Positions 1 through 7,007 of a stretch of DNA of 7,449 nucleotides are shown one piece after another. The stretch spans positions 1 to 7,449 of the forward strand of contig JALGTV010000056.1 of NCBI GenBank assembly GCA_029821215.1, read 5' to 3'. The stretch comes from Candidatus Zipacnadia bacterium. GTDB taxonomy: Bacteria; Armatimonadota; Zipacnadia; Zipacnadales; Zipacnadaceae. Under the pieces are notes generated by a model, which was given only the letters and a program-made list of their open reading frames with translations, had not been told where the DNA came from and did no database searches. How positions within the stretch are numbered: the stretch's first letter is position 1; each line of letters opens with the position of its first letter. The translations under genes were made by a program, and so were the position numbers.

Positions 1-52
1 GGTGTCCAAGTGCAGAAAGCTTCCAACGGCTCACTGCAGCTTTCTTGAGTAA

Positions 53-217
53 TGGGAGTATTTGCTACCGTTGCATAGGCACCTTCTGGCTATCTCGAGC
101 GCCGCCGAGCAGGATGCGGGCGGGGCCATTGCCTTGCGCCTGGAACACAAGCAGGGCACATGGTCAGTTTTCATCCATGTGCCCTACTTTCTTAGCGGTG
201 AGAAGCGGTGGAAGTGA
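53..217 (+). pseudogene. C-terminal tail of a broken or frameshifted plus-strand gene, product unknown
   Basis: Reading in the frame of position 53 gives 54 sense codons ending at TGA 215-217, with roughly 70% G or C at third positions and a protein-like composition (it begins WEYLLPLHRHLLAIS and ends PYFLSGEKRWK). The same frame is stopped by TAA at 50-52. Upstream of that, the frame of position 3 reads plausibly (AESFQRLTAAFLS), so a coding sequence from outside the window may shift frame at about 45-56, where GAGTA occurs twice nine bases apart (47-51 and 56-60). No convincing start lies inside the frame; TTG at 62 or 71 is possible but poorly supported. The family is not recognised. It converges on the chorismatase-like gene, leaving about 40 nt between the stops. 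It could be a decayed gene, a sequencing or assembly indel, or chance coding-like sequence. Confidence 0.35.
153..185. terminator. Perfect 11-bp hairpin at a convergent gene junction, possible bidirectional terminator
   Basis: AGGGCACATGG (153-163) and CCATGTGCCCT (175-185) are exact inverted repeats around an 11-nt loop. On the plus strand the stem is followed by a loosely T-rich stretch (TACTTTCTT, 185-193). On the minus strand it is followed by GCTTGTGTT, which is weaker. It lies 75 nt past the stop of the minus-strand chorismatase-like gene and overlaps the tail of the plus-strand frame ending at 217. The position between converging transcripts fits termination in either direction, but the poor U-tracts keep this tentative. 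Confidence 0.45.
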
Positions 218-259
218 GCAAGCAAATCCCGCCTACGCAGCGACGGGAATACCCAGCAA

Positions 260-1393
260 TCAGCGAGCCGTTAGGGCATCAACTTCGATCTCGAATAGTA
301 GTTCATCGCGGCAAATGTCGCCCACCAGAGTTACTACCGGCAGGTCCAGCCCATGGTCGGCGCAGTAGTTGATAAAGGCCGACGTATACTGCGAATACTT
401 TACATAGGCAACGGCCCTGGTGACGTCAGCATAGCTCATATCGCGAGCAGATAGAATAGCCTCCACGACCTCCATAGTACGAGCAATCTGGCCCTCAACA
501 TCGTCTACATAAAGGGTATCACCCTCAGGACCGACACTGGCAGTTCCCGAGATGATGACCGCGTGCAGATCGGGACTTATCACTTCCACCGCTCGGCTGA
601 ACGAACTTCCATAGTCCGGCGCCGGACATTGCAGTGGTGAGGGAACGACTCCGATAGTGACACTATCGTCTGTCGGCTGGATAGCCAGGGCGCAGGCAAC
701 CAAGGCAGCACCCACCGGATTGCGGCCGGCCACACCGGTACTGGCCGGAACCAGCGCGTCAAAAATTCCCATCTCGCGGAAGAATTTTGTCCGCACCTGG
801 TTAAACTCATCATACCAGTCCAGGATGTGGTCGTTGTGGAACCAGGTTCTGACCAGGTCGGTTATATCCATCCCAGCCAGCTGGAGCCCAGCGGCTATCT
901 TTTCAAAGACCTGGCGGGCTTGCATCTGCTGGGTAGCGGCTAAGTCTGCCGGTTGCACATCGCCCAGGAAACAGCACTTCATAAAAGCATTTTCAAAGAC
1001 CCGGCCAATCGGGTCTCCGTCAATATAGAGCGTCTCCACCGGGATGCCGCCGACGGCCTGCATCTGTATACCGGCCAGTCCGTCAGAGACGCAGTTGCCA
1101 CCCTCAATCCAGGTAATCGGCCAATCCACCGCACTACAGGCTTCCTGTAGGGCCTTCATCGTAGATGTCCACTCAGCTGACGAACCGAAGATGTTCATCC
1201 TTACGGGCTCGGCATTCTGCTCGACGAGCAGATCGGCCAACCGGTGAAGCATAGCCCCGGACGGCTCACCTTCGCCAGGACGAACCGTTACGTGTATATC
1301 AGTGCTTGCTGGCCGTGAAACGGTAATGACATCAAGCGCCGGGGACATCTGTCGGTGTATTATTGCCCCCTGCTTTTTGTTAGTCTGCGTCAT
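260..1393 (-). CDS. RidA-superfamily protein with chorismatase-like (FkbO/Hyg5/XanB2 type) two-domain architecture
   Basis: The 377-residue protein has two RidA/YjgF-like halves, about 118-240 and 268-375, after a 115-residue N-terminal part. The first half ends in VPASTGVAGRNPVGAA (215-230), resembling the PAATxIG segment of chorismatases. The linker LQCPAPDYGSSFSRA (254-268) resembles their NPRQ..YP..YGP..PSFSRA stretch, and DICRDELLFEIE (359-370) matches the family's C-terminal strand. Chorismatases hydrolyse chorismate to a hydroxybenzoate or dihydroxy-cyclohexadienoate plus pyruvate. The arginine typical of true RidA imine deaminases appears to be isoleucine (I360), so plain RidA activity is less likely. 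No signal peptide is seen, so it is probably cytoplasmic. The ATG at 1393 is chosen because GAGGAG lies nine bases upstream; a TTG at 1426 would add 11 residues and cover that site. It lies 127 nt beyond ccsA on the same strand, so read-through is possible. Membership of the superfamily is firm; the substrate is inference. Confidence 0.8.
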   Translation of the reverse strand: MTQTNKKQGAIIHRQMSPALDVITVSRPASTDIHVTVRPGEGEPSGAMLHRLADLLVEQNAEPVRMNIFGSSAEWTSTMKALQEACSAVDWPITWIEGGNCVSDGLAGIQMQAVGGIPVETLYIDGDPIGRVFENAFMKCCFLGDVQPADLAATQQMQARQVFEKIAAGLQLAGMDITDLVRTWFHNDHILDWYDEFNQVRTKFFREMGIFDALVPASTGVAGRNPVGAALVACALAIQPTDDSVTIGVVPSPLQCPAPDYGSSFSRAVEVISPDLHAVIISGTASVGPEGDTLYVDDVEGQIARTMEVVEAILSARDMSYADVTRAVAYVKYSQYTSAFINYCADHGLDLPVVTLVGDICRDELLFEIEVDALTAR

Positions 1394-1402
1394 AAAAGCA
1401 TA

Positions 1403-1408
1403 CTCCTC
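1403..1408 (-). promoter_or_regulatory. Ribosome binding site of the chorismatase-like gene
   Basis: GAGGAG on the minus strand ends nine bases before the ATG at 1393 and decides this start over the TTG at 1426. Its first two bases are also the end of the TGA that closes the possible leader frame 1407-1439. Confidence 0.7.
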
Positions 1409-1439
1409 ACCATAATATAATGGCAAAACTATGAGACAT
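1407..1439 (-). CDS. Possible 10-codon leader peptide upstream of the chorismatase-like gene
   Basis: An ATG at 1439 preceded by AAGGGGG (1450-1444) with a four-base gap opens a frame encoding MSHSFAIILW and stopping at TGA 1409-1407. That stop overlaps the GAGGAG ribosome binding site of the next gene, and the leader would end 13 nt before its ATG. A ribosome finishing here could re-initiate or mask the downstream site. The peptide has one terminal Trp and two adjacent Ile codons, too few to argue amino-acid attenuation, and no alternative stem-loops were worked out. It may be chance. Confidence 0.25.
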   Translation of the reverse strand: MSHSFAIILW

Positions 1440-1520
1440 AATTCCCCCTTGCGTTAGATTGGCTGGCACCGGGATTCCGCACCTGCAGTATACATTAGGG
1501 CTGATAGTTCGGTAGCGACT

Positions 1521-2312
1521 TTATGCATAACTATGCAGCCCAGAGAATATGCTGGCCAGGTTGACCCAGAGCAAAGTGGTCAGGATGAAGACTACGCCAA
1601 CAATCGCTATCAGAGCGTTGACTCTGATGTATTTATGTTTATACATACCCCGAAACTGTAAGTATGCCACATATACTAACCATGTGGCAAGTGACCACAG
1701 CTCCTTAGGGTCCCAGTTCCAGTAGTTGCCCCACGCCTGTTTGCCCCAGCAAGCACCCAGAATTAGTCCAACCGTTAGCCACGGAAAACCCACGCACACC
1801 AAGCGGTAGGTAGCTTCCTCCTTGGATACTAAGCCCGGCTGGCTGGCCTTATTTCCCCGCCAAAGTAGGCCCGCCGCCGACACTGCCGCCTTAATCATAA
1901 TGACATACCCCAGCATATACGCCACTACATGGGGAGCAAATAACCAAGTCTGAAGAGCCGGGGGTAGTTTATGCGGATCTTCGCGGAACACAAAGGCAAC
2001 CGGAATCAACAACCCTATCCCGATAATCATATCCACGACTTCGCCACCGACCTTCAAGTAGCGCCGACAGAACACTGACAGCGGAAACATTAGCATTGCC
2101 AGGCCGAGGAACACTTCAAATAGATTCTGGAGGGGAACATGGCCCACCCGCCACCAGCGAAGCAAAAACGAGGTCATCGCAGCTATAAAGCCCAGAGCAT
2201 AAAGCCATAGACTAAGGCGCTTTCGCTTGCTGGTAGCGGCGAGTACGGCACACAAATAAGCGGCCATGGTAGCGTAGATAAGAATTCCCTGGACAGTGAA
2301 TTTAATCGCCAT
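1521..2312 (-). CDS. ccsA: Cytochrome c biogenesis protein CcsA/ResC (heme-handling WWD-domain membrane protein)
   Basis: The 263-residue polytopic membrane protein carries the WWD signature WGNYWNWDPKELW (194-206), which in System II binds heme on the outer face of the membrane. Four histidines stand where the family's heme ligands and channel histidines lie: H58 in GHVPLQN, H128 in FAPH just before the WWD region, and H260 in the terminal GLHSY, plus H114 in the outer loop. About seven or eight hydrophobic segments are visible. With ResB it moves heme outward and ligates it to CxxCH cysteines of apocytochromes. The ATG at 2312 overlaps the resB stop as TGATG and has GGGGAG 11 nt upstream; an ATG at 2342 would add 10 residues and overlap resB by 31 nt, so it is not preferred. 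The protein is complete, and translational coupling to resB is expected. The upstream PD40 gene encodes a likely substrate. Confidence 0.94.
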   Translation of the reverse strand: MAIKFTVQGILIYATMAAYLCAVLAATSKRKRLSLWLYALGFIAAMTSFLLRWWRVGHVPLQNLFEVFLGLAMLMFPLSVFCRRYLKVGGEVVDMIIGIGLLIPVAFVFREDPHKLPPALQTWLFAPHVVAYMLGYVIMIKAAVSAAGLLWRGNKASQPGLVSKEEATYRLVCVGFPWLTVGLILGACWGKQAWGNYWNWDPKELWSLATWLVYVAYLQFRGMYKHKYIRVNALIAIVGVVFILTTLLWVNLASIFSGLHSYA

Positions 2313-3103
2313 CAATCGCGCTTCTCCCCTATCCGTTGCCATACCGGCCGCAGCCAGAAGTGGAATACACTACCTACCCCAACTAACACAAAGCCTAAAT
2401 AGACCAGGTTCAAACCCGAATCACTCACCACTGACAAGATAGTATAGCGGCCCTGGGCCCTATCATAGTCATACTGATAGAAATGATAGCCGCCGTAGTG
2501 CAACGGCTTATTCACCTTAATAACGCCCCTGACTACCTCCTGCCCCTTCTCCAGGACGGTCACTTGGCTGTTGAAGGCGCGGACCTGTCGGTGGGATCTC
2601 AGATTGCCAGTGTCTTTATTAGTTTCGGTGTCCGCCTTTTCGGGGGTTGGATAGTAGTCCACCCAGAACTTTTCCAGTCTTAATTGAAAGTCAAGTTGCT
2701 GAGGTTCTACGCCAAACTGCTGATTCATAACCGTGTTGGTGGCTTGTCCCTGGGGGATGAGCATATAGCCTTTGGGAACTTTGTGTCTGTCCAGTAAGTT
2801 AGCCTGGATACGGTGGCCCAGCGGTGCTCCCCACATTCCGCCGGCCAGAATTAGCAGGCCGCCCAAATGCATGGCCAGCCAGCCCAGACGATGGAGCCTC
2901 CCACTGAGTAAAAACAGCCGCTGGATCAGTAAAGCGGCCAGCAGGATGCCCCATGCCATTAAGGGCATGGACTCGAATATTGCTGACGCTCGTGTCGCGC
3001 CCAGGAATGCCCCATAGACCGACAGCGCGACCGCTACCCCGATCGCGCCCATAGTCAACCACTGTAGAGTCTGATGTTCCCGGCTGGTGTTGTCCAATAC
3101 CAT
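2312..3103 (-). CDS. resB: Cytochrome c biogenesis protein ResB/CcsB
   Basis: The 263-residue protein has three N-terminal membrane spans (about 17-36, 47-66, 74-93), a large extracytoplasmic region and a fourth span (about 231-250). This is the ResB layout in its short form, well below the 400-600 residues common in Gram-positive and proteobacterial ResB. Family hallmarks are H79 in the third span (AMHLGGLLILAGG), the NKPLHYGGYHFYQYDYD block (198-214), and a final region where the usual DPG before the last span is DSG (228-230). ResB and CcsA together form the System II synthetase that holds apocytochrome and attaches heme. An in-frame TAA two codons upstream fixes the ATG at 3103 as the earliest start, although no clear Shine-Dalgarno site precedes it. 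It sits 94 nt behind the PD40 gene and overlaps ccsA by one base, so the two are almost certainly co-translated. Confidence 0.93.
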   Translation of the reverse strand: MVLDNTSREHQTLQWLTMGAIGVAVALSVYGAFLGATRASAIFESMPLMAWGILLAALLIQRLFLLSGRLHRLGWLAMHLGGLLILAGGMWGAPLGHRIQANLLDRHKVPKGYMLIPQGQATNTVMNQQFGVEPQQLDFQLRLEKFWVDYYPTPEKADTETNKDTGNLRSHRQVRAFNSQVTVLEKGQEVVRGVIKVNKPLHYGGYHFYQYDYDRAQGRYTILSVVSDSGLNLVYLGFVLVGVGSVFHFWLRPVWQRIGEKRD

Positions 3104-3197
3104 TGTTTAGGCGAACTGCGCTTGGTTCCGGGCGAGGTGACCAGCGCAACTTATCGGTGGTACACACAGGCAAAACTGGCCGTCATAACTGCCACCG

Positions 3198-4868
3198 CTA
3201 CTCAGACACTTCAACATCGGGCACTTGCGGCTGCTGGGTAACGCCGGCCAGAATACTATCCCCGTCCATAGGGAATCTATCTTTTAAGAATTCGGGAACA
3301 TTATAGCACATCATCGTATCTCCCCGCGTGGGCAGCTCCACCGGCGGTGATGCATGGCCGTTTTCATCAATTTCCGTCAAGTACAGCCGGGCGAAAATCC
3401 CGTCATCGCGTTTGCTGGCGAATAGCAACCAGCGACTATTAGAGGACCAACTGTGATGCGAATCCATCGCATAGCCGCAGTTACACTCCAACTCCCGAGG
3501 CATTGCACCTTTGCTGGTAGAGACGATCCAGAGCCTTGCGGTGGGATTGACCAATGAGGATTCATCAGCCTTGTTAAACACCATCCACTTGCCGTCGGGA
3601 CTGAAGCGGGGGAAGTAGTTGCTCTTACCATTGTGGGCGGCACCAGGAACTGGTGTGGCTTTGCCGCCCCGGCCATCGTTGTAAGGCACCTGGTATATGT
3701 CAAATATAGGGTTAGCAAATGCCGGCTCCACCACCTCTTTAGCCCGGGAGAAAACAATGGTCTTACCATCAACCGACCATTCGGGAAAGGTCTCCATGTA
3801 TTCAGGTTCGTAGGCCCCCCGCAGGGGACGAACCTGGAGGGTCTCGCTGTCTACGATACCGATGCCGGCTTTCAGCACAAAGAATTCCTGGGTTTCCAGG
3901 GTGATCATCGCCTTGGAAGCGATCTTTTGGGCCAGACAGGCGGCTACTTTCTTACCTTCTGGGTCCCAACCCATAAAGAACGAATTGACGTTGACAGTTC
4001 GGCCTTGTTGGGTAGCGAAGTTATACAGCCCTAAACGGCGGTACCCTTTGCCTACTTGCTTTCTAACTGCAATGGCCAGGTCAATGTCCTCGGCCGCTAC
4101 CGTTGGTACATAGGGAAATGAATGGCAATTGGTGCAGAAGACACCTTTGCCAGGCAGGAATATTCCGGTCTTGAATGTACTGATGTCGCGATAGACTACG
4201 TCTGGCGTCTTGTGAACGTGGAACAGCGGAGTGACCATTCGGCAGACAATAATGGGATCGGCCGGGTATGGCGAGACTCTGAACCTGACCTGATCCACAT
4301 AGACTCTATCCCCCAAGCGTTGGCGGCCTTGCAGACAGCAGCCCCGGACCTCCAGATTGACCCACTCGCCAGTGCCGCTGCTCTTAATAGCCTCCCATGT
4401 AGCCGCGTCAGGCCGCCACTCACTCTGCTTGGTCACCACCCGCAGCGGAGCTGACCAACCCGGCGCAGTTAGGCTCAACATCCATATATCGTTGGTCTCA
4501 TCTTCCCACCGTATGTTGGGTGGAGCAATGTTGCGGGGGAAAGAGGCATTGTCATAGGGTCGCAGGATTTTCAGGTGCTGATGTTTGCCCGTCTCCCAGT
4601 AGCAGGTCTCATAGTTGGATGGTAATAGGCTCTGGTCAAAGACAATCAGCGGCTCTGGCTCTTCGTGGCTGTGGATAAGCGCATCCGATTGGAAGATGTG
4701 GGTATCTACGGGGCCGCAACCGGCATAGATCGTCTTGCCGGCGGGCTCTGAGTTGCTGCCCATTAAGCTACTGGGCAATAGAATGACCAACCCCACAAAT
4801 GCCAGAAGCACAATGGCTCCCGCTACCACCAGGTGCCTGCGGCTGGTGGCTCGGTTAATCAGTGCCAT
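3198..4868 (-). CDS. Membrane-anchored PD40/TolB-like beta-propeller protein with one c-type heme motif (CTNCH)
   Basis: The 556-residue protein starts with a positively charged stretch and one hydrophobic span (about 12-33), an uncleaved anchor or signal peptide. A beta-sandwich-like region (about 98-220) contains FPRNIAPPNIRW (110-121), resembling the PPNIAPLNF motif of Bacteroidota proteins loosely annotated as cytochrome c biosynthesis proteins. The heme motif CTNCHSF (245-251; DNA 4122-4136) follows RDISTF. The rest is a WD40-like propeller with PD40 blades at FPEWSVDGKTIVFS (361-374), FPRFSPDGKWMVFN (419-432) and HHSWSSNSRWLLFAS (471-485). It probably holds one covalent heme outside the cytoplasm and may bind a polymer or partner with the propeller; electron transfer is inferred, not shown. 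Extra cysteines (C51, C89, C177-C178, C209, C462, C464) could form disulfides. The ATG at 4868 has GGAG ten bases upstream and overlaps the preceding gene by 14 nt, so coupling is likely. Heme attachment fits the resB-ccsA pair downstream. Confidence 0.85.
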   Translation of the reverse strand: MALINRATSRRHLVVAGAIVLLAFVGLVILLPSSLMGSNSEPAGKTIYAGCGPVDTHIFQSDALIHSHEEPEPLIVFDQSLLPSNYETCYWETGKHQHLKILRPYDNASFPRNIAPPNIRWEDETNDIWMLSLTAPGWSAPLRVVTKQSEWRPDAATWEAIKSSGTGEWVNLEVRGCCLQGRQRLGDRVYVDQVRFRVSPYPADPIIVCRMVTPLFHVHKTPDVVYRDISTFKTGIFLPGKGVFCTNCHSFPYVPTVAAEDIDLAIAVRKQVGKGYRRLGLYNFATQQGRTVNVNSFFMGWDPEGKKVAACLAQKIASKAMITLETQEFFVLKAGIGIVDSETLQVRPLRGAYEPEYMETFPEWSVDGKTIVFSRAKEVVEPAFANPIFDIYQVPYNDGRGGKATPVPGAAHNGKSNYFPRFSPDGKWMVFNKADESSLVNPTARLWIVSTSKGAMPRELECNCGYAMDSHHSWSSNSRWLLFASKRDDGIFARLYLTEIDENGHASPPVELPTRGDTMMCYNVPEFLKDRFPMDGDSILAGVTQQPQVPDVEVSE

Positions 4869-6900
4869 CGGGCATCATCTCCAACAACCGTTGGTAGTAG
4901 TTGGCTTCACTGGAGTCATTCAGGTGTTGGTAGACGTTGGCTAACAGCTCTACCGGCTCCCGCAGTTTGGCATCCGTCTGGTGCGATGTTAACAGATGCC
5001 TTACTGCTGCCTGGTAGTTGCCCTGCCGGGTAAAGTACTTCCCAATTTCCAGCGGCACTTCAGCGAATTTATACGTCTCTGTCCCGGCTACCACTACATA
5101 CGGATTATCTTGGGCGCGGGAGGCTTCGCGGGTATACCAGGCCAGTGTCAGGGGATCACCGCCGAACCACCTACGTGTTTTATCACGCTGAAAATTAAAT
5201 CCGTCGTATATACGTTGGAAACTGACCTGACCGTTGCTATGTGTCACCGCCTGCCAGCGCTGACAATAGCGTTCATAGTCCTTATCTGCGCCTCGCAACT
5301 GGCTGATAAAAGCCAGGTAATAGAGGGCAGTGGGATTATTGGGCTGCAGCGAGAGGGTATGACGGAAGTGTTTGGCGGCGGCCTTGAAAAAATTCTTATA
5401 AAGCAAGGCCCGGCCCAGGTTGTTATACAGTCGCACATCATAGGGGTCGTAGACCAGTGCGCAGGCCCAGCAGTTTTCCCCGGTGCTGGGGTAACCGAGG
5501 TGGAACCAGAATTCCCCCTCCGCCATCAGAGAGTGCTTTACTCCCACGAGTACATTTGACCCACCGGGTACCAGGAAAAAATACCCCGCTACCTTATCCT
5601 TGCCCAGGCCAGCAAACGCCCGCCCCACCTTAATGCTCACGATATCGTGGAATTGGAAGGGAATATTGGCCTCATACTTAATGCCCATCAGGATATCTAA
5701 GGCTTCCTGCCAGTGTTGCTGGTGCAAGTACACTTCGGCTAGTTGAAATTGCAAGGGGACATGGTCAGGATAGGCTTTATTCAGGCGTTTCCAGTATGTT
5801 GTATCATCACGGTAGTTCGGGTTCCACCGCACCGTGGCAAAAAGCAGAAAACCCAATGAGATTATGATTGCCAGATGTATGAACCACTTCCTGAGCAGCA
5901 ACAAGCCAGGCAATAGTGTGGCCACCATCACGCTAATTATGTTCACAGGTGAACCAAAAAGAGTTGCCTGGCCCACAGCCCAGGGCCGGAACGGCTGGTC
6001 CAGGCCGAACGCTCTTAGGACCTCTATGAACTCCGCCTGAATCATGCGCACCGGCTGGATACTGGCCGCAACCGCCATGAACACTCCTAAAACTGCAAAG
6101 TAGGGGGGCAAAGTCCACACCAGGGCCCGGTACCGGGGCCACGGAGTTCTTAGAGCCACGCTGAGGATAACCACCACCACAGCCAGTCCACCTATCACCG
6201 CCCACATAGAGTAACCCAGCATTACCGTTACGTAACCACCGAGAGTTACATAGACCAGCACCGCTGCCGTCACCCGGGGCCGCGACTCATACAGCAGACA
6301 CAATGATAGCAACAAGACCGGCACTACCAGCGCATATTCATAGGTGAAAGTCGCCGCGGCAAAGGTCAGCACCGATAGGAGAAGATACCAGCCTCGCCGT
6401 CTGGTCAGATACAGCAGGTAGAGCCAAACAGTGAGGACACTGAAGAGCAGGCCCCACAGCAGATAGATGTAATTGATATCATTTATCAGGGGTACAAACA
6501 CAGGATGCACAGTGTAGGCAGCGGCCAGTCCCCACGCCACTATATCCTGCACTAACATGCGCAGCACTGCCAATATTAGCCCGGCGATGACCAGGTGCAT
6601 ACCCAGGAGCATTAGGTGCCAGGGCCAGTATATATTATGGGGAATAAGCGGGCTTACCAATGCAAACAGGGCGTAACCCAGTGGCCGGTATTCCCCATAT
6701 GTGGACACCAAGAATTCGCCGGTAAACACCTTCCCTATTAGTGGCCGACTATTGAGCATGCTGTTGTCCAGCACTGGATCGCGATAGGGATCGGGGGTGT
6801 GGTGGAAGAGGGCCTGATTATGCAGGCTGTTGGCGTATGCGGTGATACCAACAACGACTAAAACGACTATGTATATCAACGTCGGCGACAGCCTTCTCAT
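4855..6900 (-). CDS. GT-C-like polytopic membrane protein with C-terminal TPR repeats (TMTC/O-mannosyltransferase-like)
   Basis: With the start at 6900 the protein has 681 residues. Residues 1-355 form about ten hydrophobic spans, and 365-681 are a soluble TPR region. AYANSLHN (21-28), YRPLGYALF (71-79), WHLMLLGMHLV (94-104), YTVHPVFVPLI (129-139) and FTYEYALVVPVLLL (185-198) follow the order seen in TMTC-type and PMT-like proteins. The expected DD/DE in the first outer loop is replaced by HHTPDPYRDP, so transferase activity is doubtful. NPNYRDDTTYWKRL (360-373) matches the RN..W.D...LW link into TPRs; clear TPR helices lie at 383-405, 486-520 and 626-660. By topology the TPRs probably lie outside the cytoplasm. 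ATGs at 6993 (+31 residues) and 6915 (+5) are alternatives. The start at 6900 is chosen because GAGGG lies five bases upstream and the promoter predicts transcription from about 7001, only eight bases before 6993. It is the first gene of the operon and overlaps the PD40 gene. The exact role is unknown. Confidence 0.8.
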   Translation of the reverse strand: MRRLSPTLIYIVVLVVVGITAYANSLHNQALFHHTPDPYRDPVLDNSMLNSRPLIGKVFTGEFLVSTYGEYRPLGYALFALVSPLIPHNIYWPWHLMLLGMHLVIAGLILAVLRMLVQDIVAWGLAAAYTVHPVFVPLINDINYIYLLWGLLFSVLTVWLYLLYLTRRRGWYLLLSVLTFAAATFTYEYALVVPVLLLSLCLLYESRPRVTAAVLVYVTLGGYVTVMLGYSMWAVIGGLAVVVVILSVALRTPWPRYRALVWTLPPYFAVLGVFMAVAASIQPVRMIQAEFIEVLRAFGLDQPFRPWAVGQATLFGSPVNIISVMVATLLPGLLLLRKWFIHLAIIISLGFLLFATVRWNPNYRDDTTYWKRLNKAYPDHVPLQFQLAEVYLHQQHWQEALDILMGIKYEANIPFQFHDIVSIKVGRAFAGLGKDKVAGYFFLVPGGSNVLVGVKHSLMAEGEFWFHLGYPSTGENCWACALVYDPYDVRLYNNLGRALLYKNFFKAAAKHFRHTLSLQPNNPTALYYLAFISQLRGADKDYERYCQRWQAVTHSNGQVSFQRIYDGFNFQRDKTRRWFGGDPLTLAWYTREASRAQDNPYVVVAGTETYKFAEVPLEIGKYFTRQGNYQAAVRHLLTSHQTDAKLREPVELLANVYQHLNDSSEANYYQRLLEMMPDGTD

Positions 6901-6905
6901 CCTGT

Positions 6906-6910
6906 CCCTC
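6906..6910 (-). promoter_or_regulatory. Ribosome binding site supporting the start at 6900
   Basis: GAGGG on the minus strand is followed by ACAGG and then ATG. The ATG at 6993 has no purine-rich site, and the one at 6915 has only GGTGAG about 14 nt away, so this site favours the shorter membrane protein. Confidence 0.55.
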
Positions 6911-7007
6911 AACATGAAAAGATAATAGCTCACCGACAAGCACTCCATCAAGCATATTAGCCTCACGGGAGTGCAGGATTTAACAAACGACATCGCAGGC
7001 CAACAAT

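Noticed and set aside
45..368. 107-codon open frame on the plus strand
   Set aside because: It runs across the junction and into the antisense of the chorismatase-like gene; its composition (Ser/Arg/Pro-rich) is that of a shadow frame.
475..480. CRISPR arrays, tRNAs, transposons or toxin-antitoxin genes anywhere in the window
   Set aside because: No regularly spaced repeats, cloverleaf, transposase or small paired genes were found on reading both strands.
1394..1426. TTG start at 1426 for the chorismatase-like gene
   Set aside because: It would translate through the GAGGAG site that fits the ATG at 1393, and the added 11 residues show no family likeness.
2313..2342. ATG at 2342 as the ccsA start
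   Set aside because: It overlaps resB by 31 nt, whereas the ATG at 2312 forms the TGATG junction with resB and begins directly with the first hydrophobic span.
2799..3173. 124-codon minus-strand frame covering the PD40-resB gap
   Set aside because: It overlaps the well-supported resB N-terminus in another frame and its Pro/Gly/Arg-rich translation looks like a shadow.
3104..3197. Small frame MTASFACVYHR in the 94-nt gap before resB
   Set aside because: It has no clear ribosome binding site and only 11 codons, with nothing beyond chance to support it.
4996..5559. 187-codon plus-strand frame antisense to the TPR region
   Set aside because: It lies wholly opposite a gene with clear TPR and membrane motifs and has no independent support.
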